Positions 6,893-14,298 of a stretch of 17,774 bases of DNA are shown in pieces. The stretch comes from an uncultured Magnetococcales bacterium (lineage in GTDB: Bacteria > Pseudomonadota > Magnetococcia > Magnetococcales > Magnetaquicoccaceae), in assembly GCA_903913345.1 (NCBI GenBank), contig CAIWLA010000501.1, positions 1-17,774 of the forward strand, given 5' to 3'. Every line of letters begins with the position of its first letter. Within the stretch, counting starts at the first letter, position 1. The translations under genes and the position numbers were made by a program. The notes under the pieces were generated by a model, which was not told where the DNA came from, did not search any database, and saw only the letters and a program-made list of their open reading frames with translations.

Positions 6893-8248
6893 ATGCAAAC
6901 CTTCTTTTCCAACCTGGGACACCCCAGTGACACGACCGCCCGCCAACCCGATTCGGGTGCCTTGCGTGCCAATCTCCGTGAGACATCGGTCGCCCGCATC
7001 ACCATCGATCCCCGCCAGGAGATATTGCGCACTGTGGTTGGCCGGGATGCCGGCATTCTCAAAACCCTGGATCGTCTGCTGACCGAATGGAACCATCCCT
7101 TTCGCAACTGGCGCATTCTTTTGCCAGAATTGCGCGGCTTTGTCCTGAAAAATGCCACCCGGTTTGTCTCTGACAGCCGGGGCGCAGACTGCTTTTCGCT
7201 CTTTTGTGACCTGTTTTTGGGGGCATTGGGTGAATTGCAGCAGGAATCGTCCGCCCACATCGCCCTGGAGGGATTGACCGCCTATATCGAAAAAATGGCC
7301 GCCTTGCTTCCCCCGCCCCGTCTGCCAGCCTATGCACCGGCCTTTGATCGGGTCTTTCATGCCCTCTCTGCCATGCCCGTGGAACGGTTGCTGCTGTTGG
7401 CCCAAACCCATCACCCCTTGCGTCGCACGGTCACCCTCCTGATCCAGAAGGGGAGCGGCTCCCGTCACGCACCAGAGAAAAATCCCCCCTTGACCGGTTT
7501 TCCCCTGGATCCCCAACCGCTCTGCATGTTGGCCATCCGTTCCCTGTTGGCCACCTACCAGTACTGGTTGCACCAATCCGATCCCGAATGGTTTGCCGTC
7601 CTGGGGACCGATTCCTGCGTGGCCATCTCCCACCACGCCCTGCACCAGTCCCTGACCACACTGAACCGCCTCGCCAGGGAACCACAGGATCTGGCCCTGT
7701 TGCACCAACTCGCCACCTTGACCACCTTTACGGATATTGTGCGTGGCTACCGCACGGCAGCGGAACGGTTGGGAGAGACAACCGGCGACTCTTCCACCAG
7801 CAACAGGCAGATCGTCGAAGAACGCAAATTGCGTTTTTTGTTTCATATCATGGAGACGGAAGGACTCTCCCTCATCCACGAGGAGACCCTGCGGGAAATC
7901 AACCGCAGTCTGGTCCACCTGGTCGAACTGGAACAGAGTTTTGAAGAGATCCACGGATCTTTCCTGAGGGCCTTTTCCTTCCTCAAGACCTACGTCGTCA
8001 AATATCCGCGCACGGCCCTGCAAAGCATCGAGGTATTGGGCACCGAGGTGTTCAAACATGGCAACAGTCTGCTGGTGGAGGCCTTTCTCGGTCAGGTGGT
8101 CCGTTTCGGGTTTCAATACAGTGCCTTCAAGGGGGTGGGCGACGATTGGCAACCCATCTGCAATCCCTCCCATTTGTATAACATCCGGGTCTGGCTCAAC
8201 CTGATCCCCACAACCCGAAATGGTCTTCCACCCTTTTTTCCGCCTTGA
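6893..8248 (+). CDS. PPDK-related phosphotransferase, N-terminal fragment (split by a frameshift)
   Basis: Seen: 451 residues from ATG 6893, which has AAGG 6 nt upstream; the frame is open further to 6719 without family resemblance. The protein is rich in helices and leucine, with no signal peptide or membrane segment. It ends NIRVWLNLI and then a proline-rich nonsense tail to TGA 8246-8248. Just past that LNLI, the -1 frame continues with NPKWSSTLFSALIINLKLSG, which joins smoothly to the next gene. From memory, this is the conserved junction in long PEP/pyruvate-binding-domain proteins of sediment bacteria. I therefore read 6893-11199 as one gene of about 1,435 residues interrupted by a one-base loss, most simply in the C-run 8206-8209. 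On its own this fragment has no recognisable catalytic domain. Confidence 0.75.
   Translation: MQTFFSNLGHPSDTTARQPDSGALRANLRETSVARITIDPRQEILRTVVGRDAGILKTLDRLLTEWNHPFRNWRILLPELRGFVLKNATRFVSDSRGADCFSLFCDLFLGALGELQQESSAHIALEGLTAYIEKMAALLPPPRLPAYAPAFDRVFHALSAMPVERLLLLAQTHHPLRRTVTLLIQKGSGSRHAPEKNPPLTGFPLDPQPLCMLAIRSLLATYQYWLHQSDPEWFAVLGTDSCVAISHHALHQSLTTLNRLAREPQDLALLHQLATLTTFTDIVRGYRTAAERLGETTGDSSTSNRQIVEERKLRFLFHIMETEGLSLIHEETLREINRSLVHLVELEQSFEEIHGSFLRAFSFLKTYVVKYPRTALQSIEVLGTEVFKHGNSLLVEAFLGQVVRFGFQYSAFKGVGDDWQPICNPSHLYNIRVWLNLIPTTRNGLPPFFPP
8182..8248 (+). other. apparent -1 frameshift site joining the two PPDK-related fragments
   Basis: The downstream frame has a stop (TAA 8179-8181) and is open from 8182. 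The upstream frame stops at 8246-8248. The shift must therefore fall in this interval. Adding one C to CCCC at 8206-8209 gives LNLI-P-H-NPKWSSTLF-SALIINL without a break. A T6 run at 8234-8239 is a second place where slippage could happen, but using it would discard NPKWSSTLF, which looks like genuine coding sequence. Confidence 0.7.
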
Positions 8249-11199
8249 TCATCAACCTGAAATTGAGTGGCGTTTTGATCCGGGACACCGACATGTTCCA
8301 GAAAGAGATCACCCATCTGCTCAATGGTGAGATTCGCCCGATTTACAATCTGCTTAAACAGTTTGCCCGCCTGCTGCCCGTCTATTACAACGAGATCGGG
8401 GCCGAAGGAGAGCTGCGCGAGGTCTCCACCGAGTTGGACGAAATCTCCCGACGCCAGGATCGCCTGATCCATTTTTTGCGCAAACAGTGCCACGTGGAGA
8501 GCACCAACCGCATTGTTGACCTGGTGCAGAACATTTTTCTCTATTGGCAATCCGGCCATCTGTCGGTATTGCAGGAGGTGGTCTCCCCCGCCATCCTGGC
8601 CGAAATCACCCCGGATGGTCCCTGGTTTGACGGGGTGCATCAACTGGTCAAGGCACTCTGTCCCCTGGATTTTCTGCTCTCTCAGCCCGGTGGCACCGGC
8701 CACCAACCGGAGGGCAACCCCCTCCATTGGTCCGACGAAACCATGCAGCAGCAGATCATGGCACGCATCGAATTCGCGGAAGCGGATCGTCGCCGCGTCA
8801 TCCTGCTCATTCGTCTCTACCACCTGTTGAACCTTAAATACAATCTGGGTTTCCAGGGGATCCGCGTACCCTTGTTGCAGGCCATCGGCCATGGCATTCC
8901 CCACATTGTCCCCCTCCTCTCGGTATTGGAAAAAGGGATCACAGGCTATCCCCGCCTGGAGGCCACTCTCAACGCCCTGGAATCGTTGCAGGCGGTGATC
9001 CTCAGTACCGAACAATTTCCGGCACGAGAGGAAATTTTTCAAAAACGCCATATTGCCGTGAATATTCCATCGGTCTACGGTTGCTACCAGGAGATGAAAT
9101 TTGATGCCATGGCCCTGAGTTTCCGCCTGGAAAATCTGGCCAAGGTGGATCTGGAACTGCTGAGCGGTCGCATCCCGGAAACCTTTGTCACCCGTGCCAC
9201 CTTTTTCAAGGCGGCCAAATATCTCAAAATTTTCTTGCGCGCCCTGAAGGTGGACGGCATTGTCTCCCGCCGCATGGAAAACATGTGCGAAGTCCTGGAC
9301 CGTTTTCTGGAGCTGAACCAGTTTTCGTTCCATCAATATCTGGATATCTTTCGCAACTTTTCCGATGGGGTCAAGGATATCATCCACACCTACTACACCA
9401 CCCAGCATCGGGACAATCTGGCCATTATTGTCTCCATGATTCCCGGCGACCTGTTGCTGCCCCGGTATGCCGCCCTCAAGGATGGGGATGAAATGGCCAC
9501 GCTGGAGCGGATCAGCGAGGCCTTTCTGCGGGATCTGATCGCGGAAACCTTTGGCTTGCAGGCCTTTGATCTGTTGATCACCCACATTCGCCGCCTGTTG
9601 TTGCACCAGCAGGAGGCCATGCCACCGTCGATGCTGGCGGAGATCATGACCTATGATCCCGCCAAGCTCTTTTGCCCCCTCCACACCCCGAATCGTCGCA
9701 CCCGCAATTTGATCCATCTCGGCAACAAGGGGTTCAATCTGGTCGAACTGGTGCAGTGTGGTGTCACGGTCCCCTCCGGGGTGGTGTTGACCACCGAATA
9801 TTTCCGCTGTCAGGCGGTGATTCGCTCCTCTCCCCCGGTGCAGCAGGATTTTTTCGATCGCTTGCGCCAGCAGGTGGCCACTATTGAAGCCGAGACCGGC
9901 ATGGGCTTTGGACAACCCAGAAATCCACTCCTGCTCTCGGTACGGAGTGGCGCATTGATCTCCATGCCGGGCATGATGCAAACCATCCACAATGTCGGCA
10001 TCAACGCAGAGATTGTCGCCGGTCTGGAACGGGAGTCCAAAAACGGTTTTTTTGCCTGGGACAACTATCGCCGATTCATCCAGTCGTGGAGCATGTCGTT
10101 CAACGCCCCCCGCAGTGCCTTCAGCGACTTGATGTGGGCGGCCAAAATCCGACACAGCATCAAGAAAAAACGCCAATTTACCGCCGAGCAGATGGCCGAA
10201 CTGGCGCAGGAATATCATGCCACGGCCACCCGGTTGCAGATTCCCATTCCCACCGACCCCTGGGAACAATTGTTGGCGGCCATTCAACAGGTGATTGCCT
10301 CCTGGGATTCGATCAAGGCCAAGGAATATCGAAAAATCATGGATATTGCCGATGACTGGGGGACGGCGGTGGTGCTGCAACGGATGGTCTACGGCAATCT
10401 GCATGATCAGGCCGGTTCCGGGGTGTTGTTCACCGCCCATCCCCATCGCAAGCTGGATCGGGTATTGTTGTGGGGCGACTACACGGCGGGCAATCAAGGA
10501 GAGGATATTGTCGGTGGTCTGGTGACCACCAATCCCATCTCCCTGGAACAGAGTCAATACGACCACCGGGATCCCGTCACCAGTCTGGAGGTCTGCTACC
10601 CGGATATTTACAAAAAATTGCGTGAGGTGGCCCGTCATCTGGTCTATGAACAGGGGTGGAACCCCCAGGAGATTGAATTCACCTTTGATGGTCCCCAGGC
10701 CGACAATCTCTTCCTGTTGCAAAGCCGGGACATGCTGACCGCTAAAAATGGAACCGCCATTTACCACCGTTTTCGGGAGACTCCGGCCTTGAAACAGAAC
10801 CGTCTGGCCCGTGGTCTGGGGGTGAGTGGCGGTGCCCTGTGCGGACGGGCGGTCTTCAATCTGGAACAGATTCAGCGGCAGCGGGCGATCGATTCCACCG
10901 TGCCCCTCATCCTCATTCGCTATGACACGGTCCCGGATGACATCAAGGAGATCTCCCTCACGGAAGGGTTGTTGACCACCCGTGGCGGACAGACCTCCCA
11001 TGCGGCCATTGTGGCGGCCCGCCTGGACAAAACCTGCATCGTGGGATGTGCCAGTCTGACCATACGGCAGGCCGATGGCCAGTGCGAGGTGGAGACGGAA
11101 ATCATTCGGGAGGGCGATAAAATCAGCATCGACGGCAATGCGGGACTGCTGTTCAAGGGGTGGCACCCGATTCAATCCAGTGTGGTGAGCGGGGTGTGA
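8245..11199 (+). CDS. PPDK-related phosphotransferase: ATP-grasp plus phosphohistidine domain, C-terminal fragment
   Basis: Seen: 984 residues counted from TTG 8245; the coding frame really extends back to about 8209. Residues 1-480 are a helical region of unknown fold. About 485-835 is the PPDK_N ATP-grasp: HLGNKGFNLVEL (491-502), SVRSGALISMPGMMQT (565-580), WDNYRRF, the QRMVYGN and GSGVLFTAHP stretches, GNQGEDIVGG (749-758), and EIEFTF followed by LFLLQSRD. About 855-970 is the mobile phosphohistidine domain, with GGQTSHAAIVAAR and catalytic H919. The protein ends soon after, so the C-terminal PEP/pyruvate TIM barrel of true PPDK or PEP synthase is absent. Known: ATP-grasp plus swivelling His domains pass phosphate from ATP through His to an acceptor, as in PPDK, PpsA and rifampicin phosphotransferase. 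The acceptor here is unknown. The 3' end overlaps convergent mutY by 28 bp. Confidence 0.85.
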   Translation: MIINLKLSGVLIRDTDMFQKEITHLLNGEIRPIYNLLKQFARLLPVYYNEIGAEGELREVSTELDEISRRQDRLIHFLRKQCHVESTNRIVDLVQNIFLYWQSGHLSVLQEVVSPAILAEITPDGPWFDGVHQLVKALCPLDFLLSQPGGTGHQPEGNPLHWSDETMQQQIMARIEFAEADRRRVILLIRLYHLLNLKYNLGFQGIRVPLLQAIGHGIPHIVPLLSVLEKGITGYPRLEATLNALESLQAVILSTEQFPAREEIFQKRHIAVNIPSVYGCYQEMKFDAMALSFRLENLAKVDLELLSGRIPETFVTRATFFKAAKYLKIFLRALKVDGIVSRRMENMCEVLDRFLELNQFSFHQYLDIFRNFSDGVKDIIHTYYTTQHRDNLAIIVSMIPGDLLLPRYAALKDGDEMATLERISEAFLRDLIAETFGLQAFDLLITHIRRLLLHQQEAMPPSMLAEIMTYDPAKLFCPLHTPNRRTRNLIHLGNKGFNLVELVQCGVTVPSGVVLTTEYFRCQAVIRSSPPVQQDFFDRLRQQVATIEAETGMGFGQPRNPLLLSVRSGALISMPGMMQTIHNVGINAEIVAGLERESKNGFFAWDNYRRFIQSWSMSFNAPRSAFSDLMWAAKIRHSIKKKRQFTAEQMAELAQEYHATATRLQIPIPTDPWEQLLAAIQQVIASWDSIKAKEYRKIMDIADDWGTAVVLQRMVYGNLHDQAGSGVLFTAHPHRKLDRVLLWGDYTAGNQGEDIVGGLVTTNPISLEQSQYDHRDPVTSLEVCYPDIYKKLREVARHLVYEQGWNPQEIEFTFDGPQADNLFLLQSRDMLTAKNGTAIYHRFRETPALKQNRLARGLGVSGGALCGRAVFNLEQIQRQRAIDSTVPLILIRYDTVPDDIKEISLTEGLLTTRGGQTSHAAIVAARLDKTCIVGCASLTIRQADGQCEVETEIIREGDKISIDGNAGLLFKGWHPIQSSVVSGV

Positions 11200-12296
11200 T
11201 GAGACGACCCCAGCACCGCCAACACCTTGCGATGCAAGGTGGCCAGGGGCAGGGTATGCCATTCTTCCCGCGCCACCCAGCGACCCTTCCGACATCCCTC
11301 CCCATTCACCGGTCCCTCCCCCTCCCAATGACAGACAAACGGATAAACGGTCAAATGAAAATGGGTGAAGGTATGCTGCACGGGGGCCAGTGGCACCGGA
11401 GGGGTGGTGGAGAGGTTCAACCGCTGGAAAATGGTCTGGGCAATATCCGCTGGCTCCAACGGCAGGCGGTCCTTGACCGTCCAATCAAAAGTGGGGGGTT
11501 CCCACAGACCGCCCAACAGTCCCTGAGCGGGACGTTGACAAAGGAGCACCGCCTGCCGGGCATCAAAGACCAAAACCGCCCACTGCACCCGGTGCGGCTT
11601 GATCGGACGGGGTTTGGTCACCGGGAAGGCGGTCACATCGCCCAACCGATAGGCCCGACACGCGCCCTGCCAGGGACAACGGGGACAGGTGGGCCGGGAA
11701 CGGGTGCAAACCGTCGCCCCCAGATCCATGATGGCCTGGGCATAATCCCCTGGACGATGGCTGGGGGTCAACGACCGGGCAAAGGTCCATAGTGCATCCA
11801 AAGCCAGGCGACTGGACAGGGGATGCGGCAAGGCCAACAGACGGGCCAACACCCGTTTGACATTGCCATCCAGAATGGTGTGCGGTTGGTCGCGACCAAT
11901 GGCGAGAATGGCCGCCGCCGTGCTGGGACCAATGCCTGGCAACGCCAGCCATGACGCCAGATCCTCCGGCAATCGGCCCGCCATCTGCTCCACCACGATT
12001 TGGGCCGCACGGTGCAGATGACGCGCCCGTTGATAATAGCCCAACCCCTGCCAGACCACCAATACCGCCTCCTCCGTGGCCTCCGCCAGACGCCACACAT
12101 CCGGGAATCGTTCCAAAAAGCGGGGATAATAGGCCAACACCGTGGAGACCCCCGTCTGCTGCAACAGGACTTCCGATACCCAAAGGCGATAGAGATCCCG
12201 TTCGCCACGCCAGGGCAAAGGGCGTCCCTCCCGATCGTAAAAGGCCAACAGTTGCCCGGCCAGAACCGACCTGTTCACATCCTCCACCTTCGCCAC
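11172..12296 (-). CDS. mutY: adenine DNA glycosylase MutY
   Basis: Seen: 374 residues from GTG 12296, which has GGAGG 7 nt upstream and begins 1 bp after the TonB-like stop; a TTG at 12323 is possible but lacks that signal. The N-terminal half is the HhH-GPD glycosylase: WVSEVLLQQT with the catalytic glutamate (about E42), helix-hairpin-helix LPGIGPSTAAA (about 119-129) with Ser where endonuclease III has its catalytic Lys, and LDGNVKRVLAR with catalytic D143. The 4Fe-4S ligands C197-x6-C204-x2-C207-x5-C213 follow. The C-terminal NUDIX-like domain, which recognises 8-oxoguanine, has GLLGGLWEPP and HTFTHFHL. The enzyme removes adenine opposite 8-oxoguanine in base-excision repair in the cytoplasm. 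Length and motifs are normal. It is last in a six-gene minus-strand operon, and its 3' end overlaps the convergent PPDK-like gene by 28 bp. Confidence 0.95.
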   Translation of the reverse strand: MAKVEDVNRSVLAGQLLAFYDREGRPLPWRGERDLYRLWVSEVLLQQTGVSTVLAYYPRFLERFPDVWRLAEATEEAVLVVWQGLGYYQRARHLHRAAQIVVEQMAGRLPEDLASWLALPGIGPSTAAAILAIGRDQPHTILDGNVKRVLARLLALPHPLSSRLALDALWTFARSLTPSHRPGDYAQAIMDLGATVCTRSRPTCPRCPWQGACRAYRLGDVTAFPVTKPRPIKPHRVQWAVLVFDARQAVLLCQRPAQGLLGGLWEPPTFDWTVKDRLPLEPADIAQTIFQRLNLSTTPPVPLAPVQHTFTHFHLTVYPFVCHWEGEGPVNGEGCRKGRWVAREEWHTLPLATLHRKVLAVLGSSHHTPLTTLD

Positions 12297-12297
12297 C

Positions 12298-13218
12298 TCA
12301 ACCCCTCCGACTGATAAATTCAAATGTATAAAGGATCGTCAGTCTTTCCAGGGACCACTCTTCCGGGAAGGATTGAAAGGGCGCGGCCTTGTAGATGGCA
12401 TTGAGAGCGGCCTCATCCAGAATCGCCAATCCAGACGGACGCGTCACCTGCGCCTGGATCAACGTCCCATCCCATCGAATGGTAAAGGTCAAACTGAGAC
12501 GACCAGACAACCCATTTCGACTGGCATCCGTGGGATAGACCAAAGCCCCCTCCACCCGCTGCTTGACCATGGCAAAATAGGAGGCATAGCGCGTCTGACG
12601 GGTATTGAGATCCACCACCTCTTCACCGTGATGGATGGATTGCGCCTGATACTGCCGATTGCGGTCCCAACGCGACACCCGTTCCACCGAAGGGGTCAGG
12701 TTCAATGCATCGGACAAGGTTTCGGTCTCAGGAACCATGGGCAGAGTGGGCCTGGAAACCGGGCGAGGCGCAGTACGCCCCGGCATGGGAGCCGGTTTTT
12801 CTGTCGTTGGCAACAGGGTGTTCGACTCGTCGGCAACGGGCGGATCATCGACCGGCGGTTGGGGTTGCACCGCCTTGACCACTGGTTTGGGCCGTACCGG
12901 TCTGGCCTTGGGCACCGCCTTTGGTTCGGGCAGGGGAGCGGCCTCCGACGGGGTGGACGGCTCCCCTGCGGCAGCGGTCGGTGGGTCAGAGAGCGGTGGG
13001 GCGGGTTTGGTCGCCTGGTGGTTGGCCTCCGCCAGGGCATCCGGGTGATCCGGTTCGGGCTGCGGCGATAGCGAGACCAAATGGACCATGGTGACCGCTT
13101 CGGGTGGCCCTTCGGGTCTCTGTTCCACCACCCACCACCAGAGCCACAGGGGCAGGATGAGATGCAGCAGAACGGCCAACCCCAGTGAGAAGAGAAACAA
13201 CCTTTGCTGGCGATTCAC
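12298..13218 (-). CDS. TonB-like energy-transducer family protein
   Basis: Seen: 306 residues from GTG 13218, whose GTG overlaps the TGA of the preceding gene. A single N-terminal membrane helix (about 7-31, very rich in Leu and Trp) is followed by a long Pro/Ala/Glu/Lys-rich spacer (about 33-160) that would cross the periplasm. The C-terminal TonB domain lies at about 225-302, with VYPTDASRNGLSGRLSLTF, a W-D-G turn and PSGLAILDEAALNAI. Known: TonB, with ExbB/ExbD, passes proton-motive energy to outer-membrane receptors. Orphan TonB-C proteins also occur in other envelope machines. No ExbB/ExbD or receptor gene is nearby, so it may use a distant ExbBD. The frame stays open to 13806, but that part is antisense-frame noise over the Gx gene. 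mutY starts 1 bp after its stop. Confidence 0.88.
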   Translation of the reverse strand: MNRQQRLFLFSLGLAVLLHLILPLWLWWWVVEQRPEGPPEAVTMVHLVSLSPQPEPDHPDALAEANHQATKPAPPLSDPPTAAAGEPSTPSEAAPLPEPKAVPKARPVRPKPVVKAVQPQPPVDDPPVADESNTLLPTTEKPAPMPGRTAPRPVSRPTLPMVPETETLSDALNLTPSVERVSRWDRNRQYQAQSIHHGEEVVDLNTRQTRYASYFAMVKQRVEGALVYPTDASRNGLSGRLSLTFTIRWDGTLIQAQVTRPSGLAILDEAALNAIYKAAPFQSFPEEWSLERLTILYTFEFISRRG

Positions 13219-13790
13219 CGGTTCTCTCCCGGCCGGTGGGAATGGACCAAACGTTCCAGGATGAGAAAGGCCAACAGACCATTCACAATGCCGGTGAGCC
13301 AGGAGCCGAGCAAAAACCAGGGCAAGGCCAGAAAAATGCCCGCATGGCCAATAATAAAGAGCCAGGCCGCCACCACTTGAAAGATGATATGGGCCAGAGA
13401 GGCCAAGAGCGAAACCCCCACCGGACCTAACCGGTTGGCCATGACCGCCGTGGTCTCCCCACCCGTCCCGCCCCTCTCCGGTGGTTGCAACCAGGCGAGA
13501 AGCCCCAGGGTGAGCATCGCACCGATGGCCCCAAAAAAACTTAAAAAGAAGGTGGGAGAGAGAAACGTACCCAAGGCCATGGAACCGACCAGAACCCGAA
13601 TCAGGGCCACACCAGTGGCCGCCCGCCAACCCATCTGGAAAAAGGCCACCAGGGTAAAGGTATTGGCCAATCCCGGTTTGAACCAAGGCCCCAGGCCGGG
13701 CAAAGCCGCTTCCAGGAGGTGGGTTCCCACAGCGGCCGCCGCCAGATAGGCAATCAACAACTCGCGACGGGGTTGCGGCAGGGCACTCAT
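13215..13790 (-). CDS. Gx transporter / heptaprenyl diphosphate synthase component I (HepSI-like) membrane protein
   Basis: Seen: 191 residues from ATG 13790, almost entirely hydrophobic with about five or six membrane helices. Family signatures are the GPWFKPGLANTFTLVAF loop (about residues 34-50), RVLVGSMALGTFLSP (about 65-79) and SFFGAIGAML just after. This matches the family named after HepSI (Gx transporter family). Its members look like small substrate-binding transporter subunits and are not catalytic prenyl synthases despite the name. Known from memory: they recur next to NusG_II proteins and ApbE in flavin-based electron-transfer loci (the EetB type) and near Rnf-like genes. Here both partners are adjacent. 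The start overlaps the NusG_II stop (ATGA) and its stop overlaps the TonB-like start (GTGA), so translation is coupled. Its exact role is unknown. Confidence 0.85.
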   Translation of the reverse strand: MSALPQPRRELLIAYLAAAAVGTHLLEAALPGLGPWFKPGLANTFTLVAFFQMGWRAATGVALIRVLVGSMALGTFLSPTFFLSFFGAIGAMLTLGLLAWLQPPERGGTGGETTAVMANRLGPVGVSLLASLAHIIFQVVAAWLFIIGHAGIFLALPWFLLGSWLTGIVNGLLAFLILERLVHSHRPGENR

Positions 13791-14200
13791 CGCGCAATGC
13801 CATCATAATGGTTGTCTGAAGAGTGGTCCGCCTGCCCGCCCGTTACGCGGATCAGGATACCGCATGGCACACAGGCCACCATGGCACCCGATTGGGCAAT
13901 CCACCCACTGCGGGTGCCGATCATGCGCGGGCTGGCATACTCCAGCAGTCGCACCCGGCCCTCTTTGATTTGAATGACCACCGGCCCCAAATGTCCCTCC
14001 ACCTCTGTCTGTTGGTCACGGGTCAGGGAGAGGGTCAAGACGGTCTGGTTGTCGCGTTGGATCACCGCCTGTTGCCCGGCAGGTCGCAGGGCCAGATAGC
14101 TGGCCAAACCACCAATCAGCAGCAGACTGAGTGCCATCACCCAGCGGTCGGCCCGCGTGGTTGCCCGCCACAGCACACCCTTCGTCGTCTCTTGCCGCAT
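13787..14200 (-). CDS. NusG domain II (NusG_II) membrane-anchored protein
   Basis: Seen: 137 residues from ATG 14200, chosen because AGG lies 7 nt upstream; ATG 14206 is too close to it, and the open frame back to 14323 overlaps apbE. One N-terminal membrane helix (about 20-38, WVMALSLLLIGGLASYLAL) is followed by a periplasmic beta domain with VIQIKEGRVRLLEYASP and, near the end, GAMVACVPCGILIRV. The C-V-P-C-G-I-L-I-R ending is typical of small NusG_II proteins (Pfam NusG_II), which are unrelated in function to transcription factor NusG despite the shared fold name. Known from memory: they pair with Gx/HepSI proteins, ApbE and FMN-binding proteins in flavinylation and electron-transfer clusters (the EetA type). 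It sits 98 bp after apbE and overlaps the Gx gene by 4 bp. The CxxC could bind a cofactor or be redox-active, but this is not shown. Confidence 0.82.
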   Translation of the reverse strand: MRQETTKGVLWRATTRADRWVMALSLLLIGGLASYLALRPAGQQAVIQRDNQTVLTLSLTRDQQTEVEGHLGPVVIQIKEGRVRLLEYASPRMIGTRSGWIAQSGAMVACVPCGILIRVTGGQADHSSDNHYDGIAR

Positions 14201-14298
14201 GGCCATACCTGAAATGGAGATCGGGATCTGTCGCCATTGAAAGGATTCCTTTCGGTGCTGAGGCCCCTGGACCCACAATGAGAAGCACATCCTGAATG

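Noticed and set aside
6881..8173. 430-residue antisense frame over the N-terminal PPDK-like fragment
   Set aside because: It is Gln- and Gly-rich, has no recognisable domain and is opposite the sense gene that has a good ribosome site.
8234..8239. T6 run as a programmed -1 frameshift site
   Set aside because: The in-frame codons CCC TTT TTT do not form a good X-XXY-YYZ heptamer. Slipping here would leave the conserved-looking NPKWSSTLF stretch untranslated, so a C loss upstream explains the sequence better.
8113..11484. 1,123-residue open frame antisense to the PPDK-like gene
   Set aside because: It is low-complexity, rich in Gln, Gly and His, and exactly opposite a conserved catalytic gene. 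This is a shadow produced by the codon bias of the real gene.
13219..13806. N-terminal extension of the TonB-like frame
   Set aside because: It overlaps the whole Gx gene in another frame and lacks any domain. The GTG at 13218 places the membrane anchor at the N-terminus, as in TonB.
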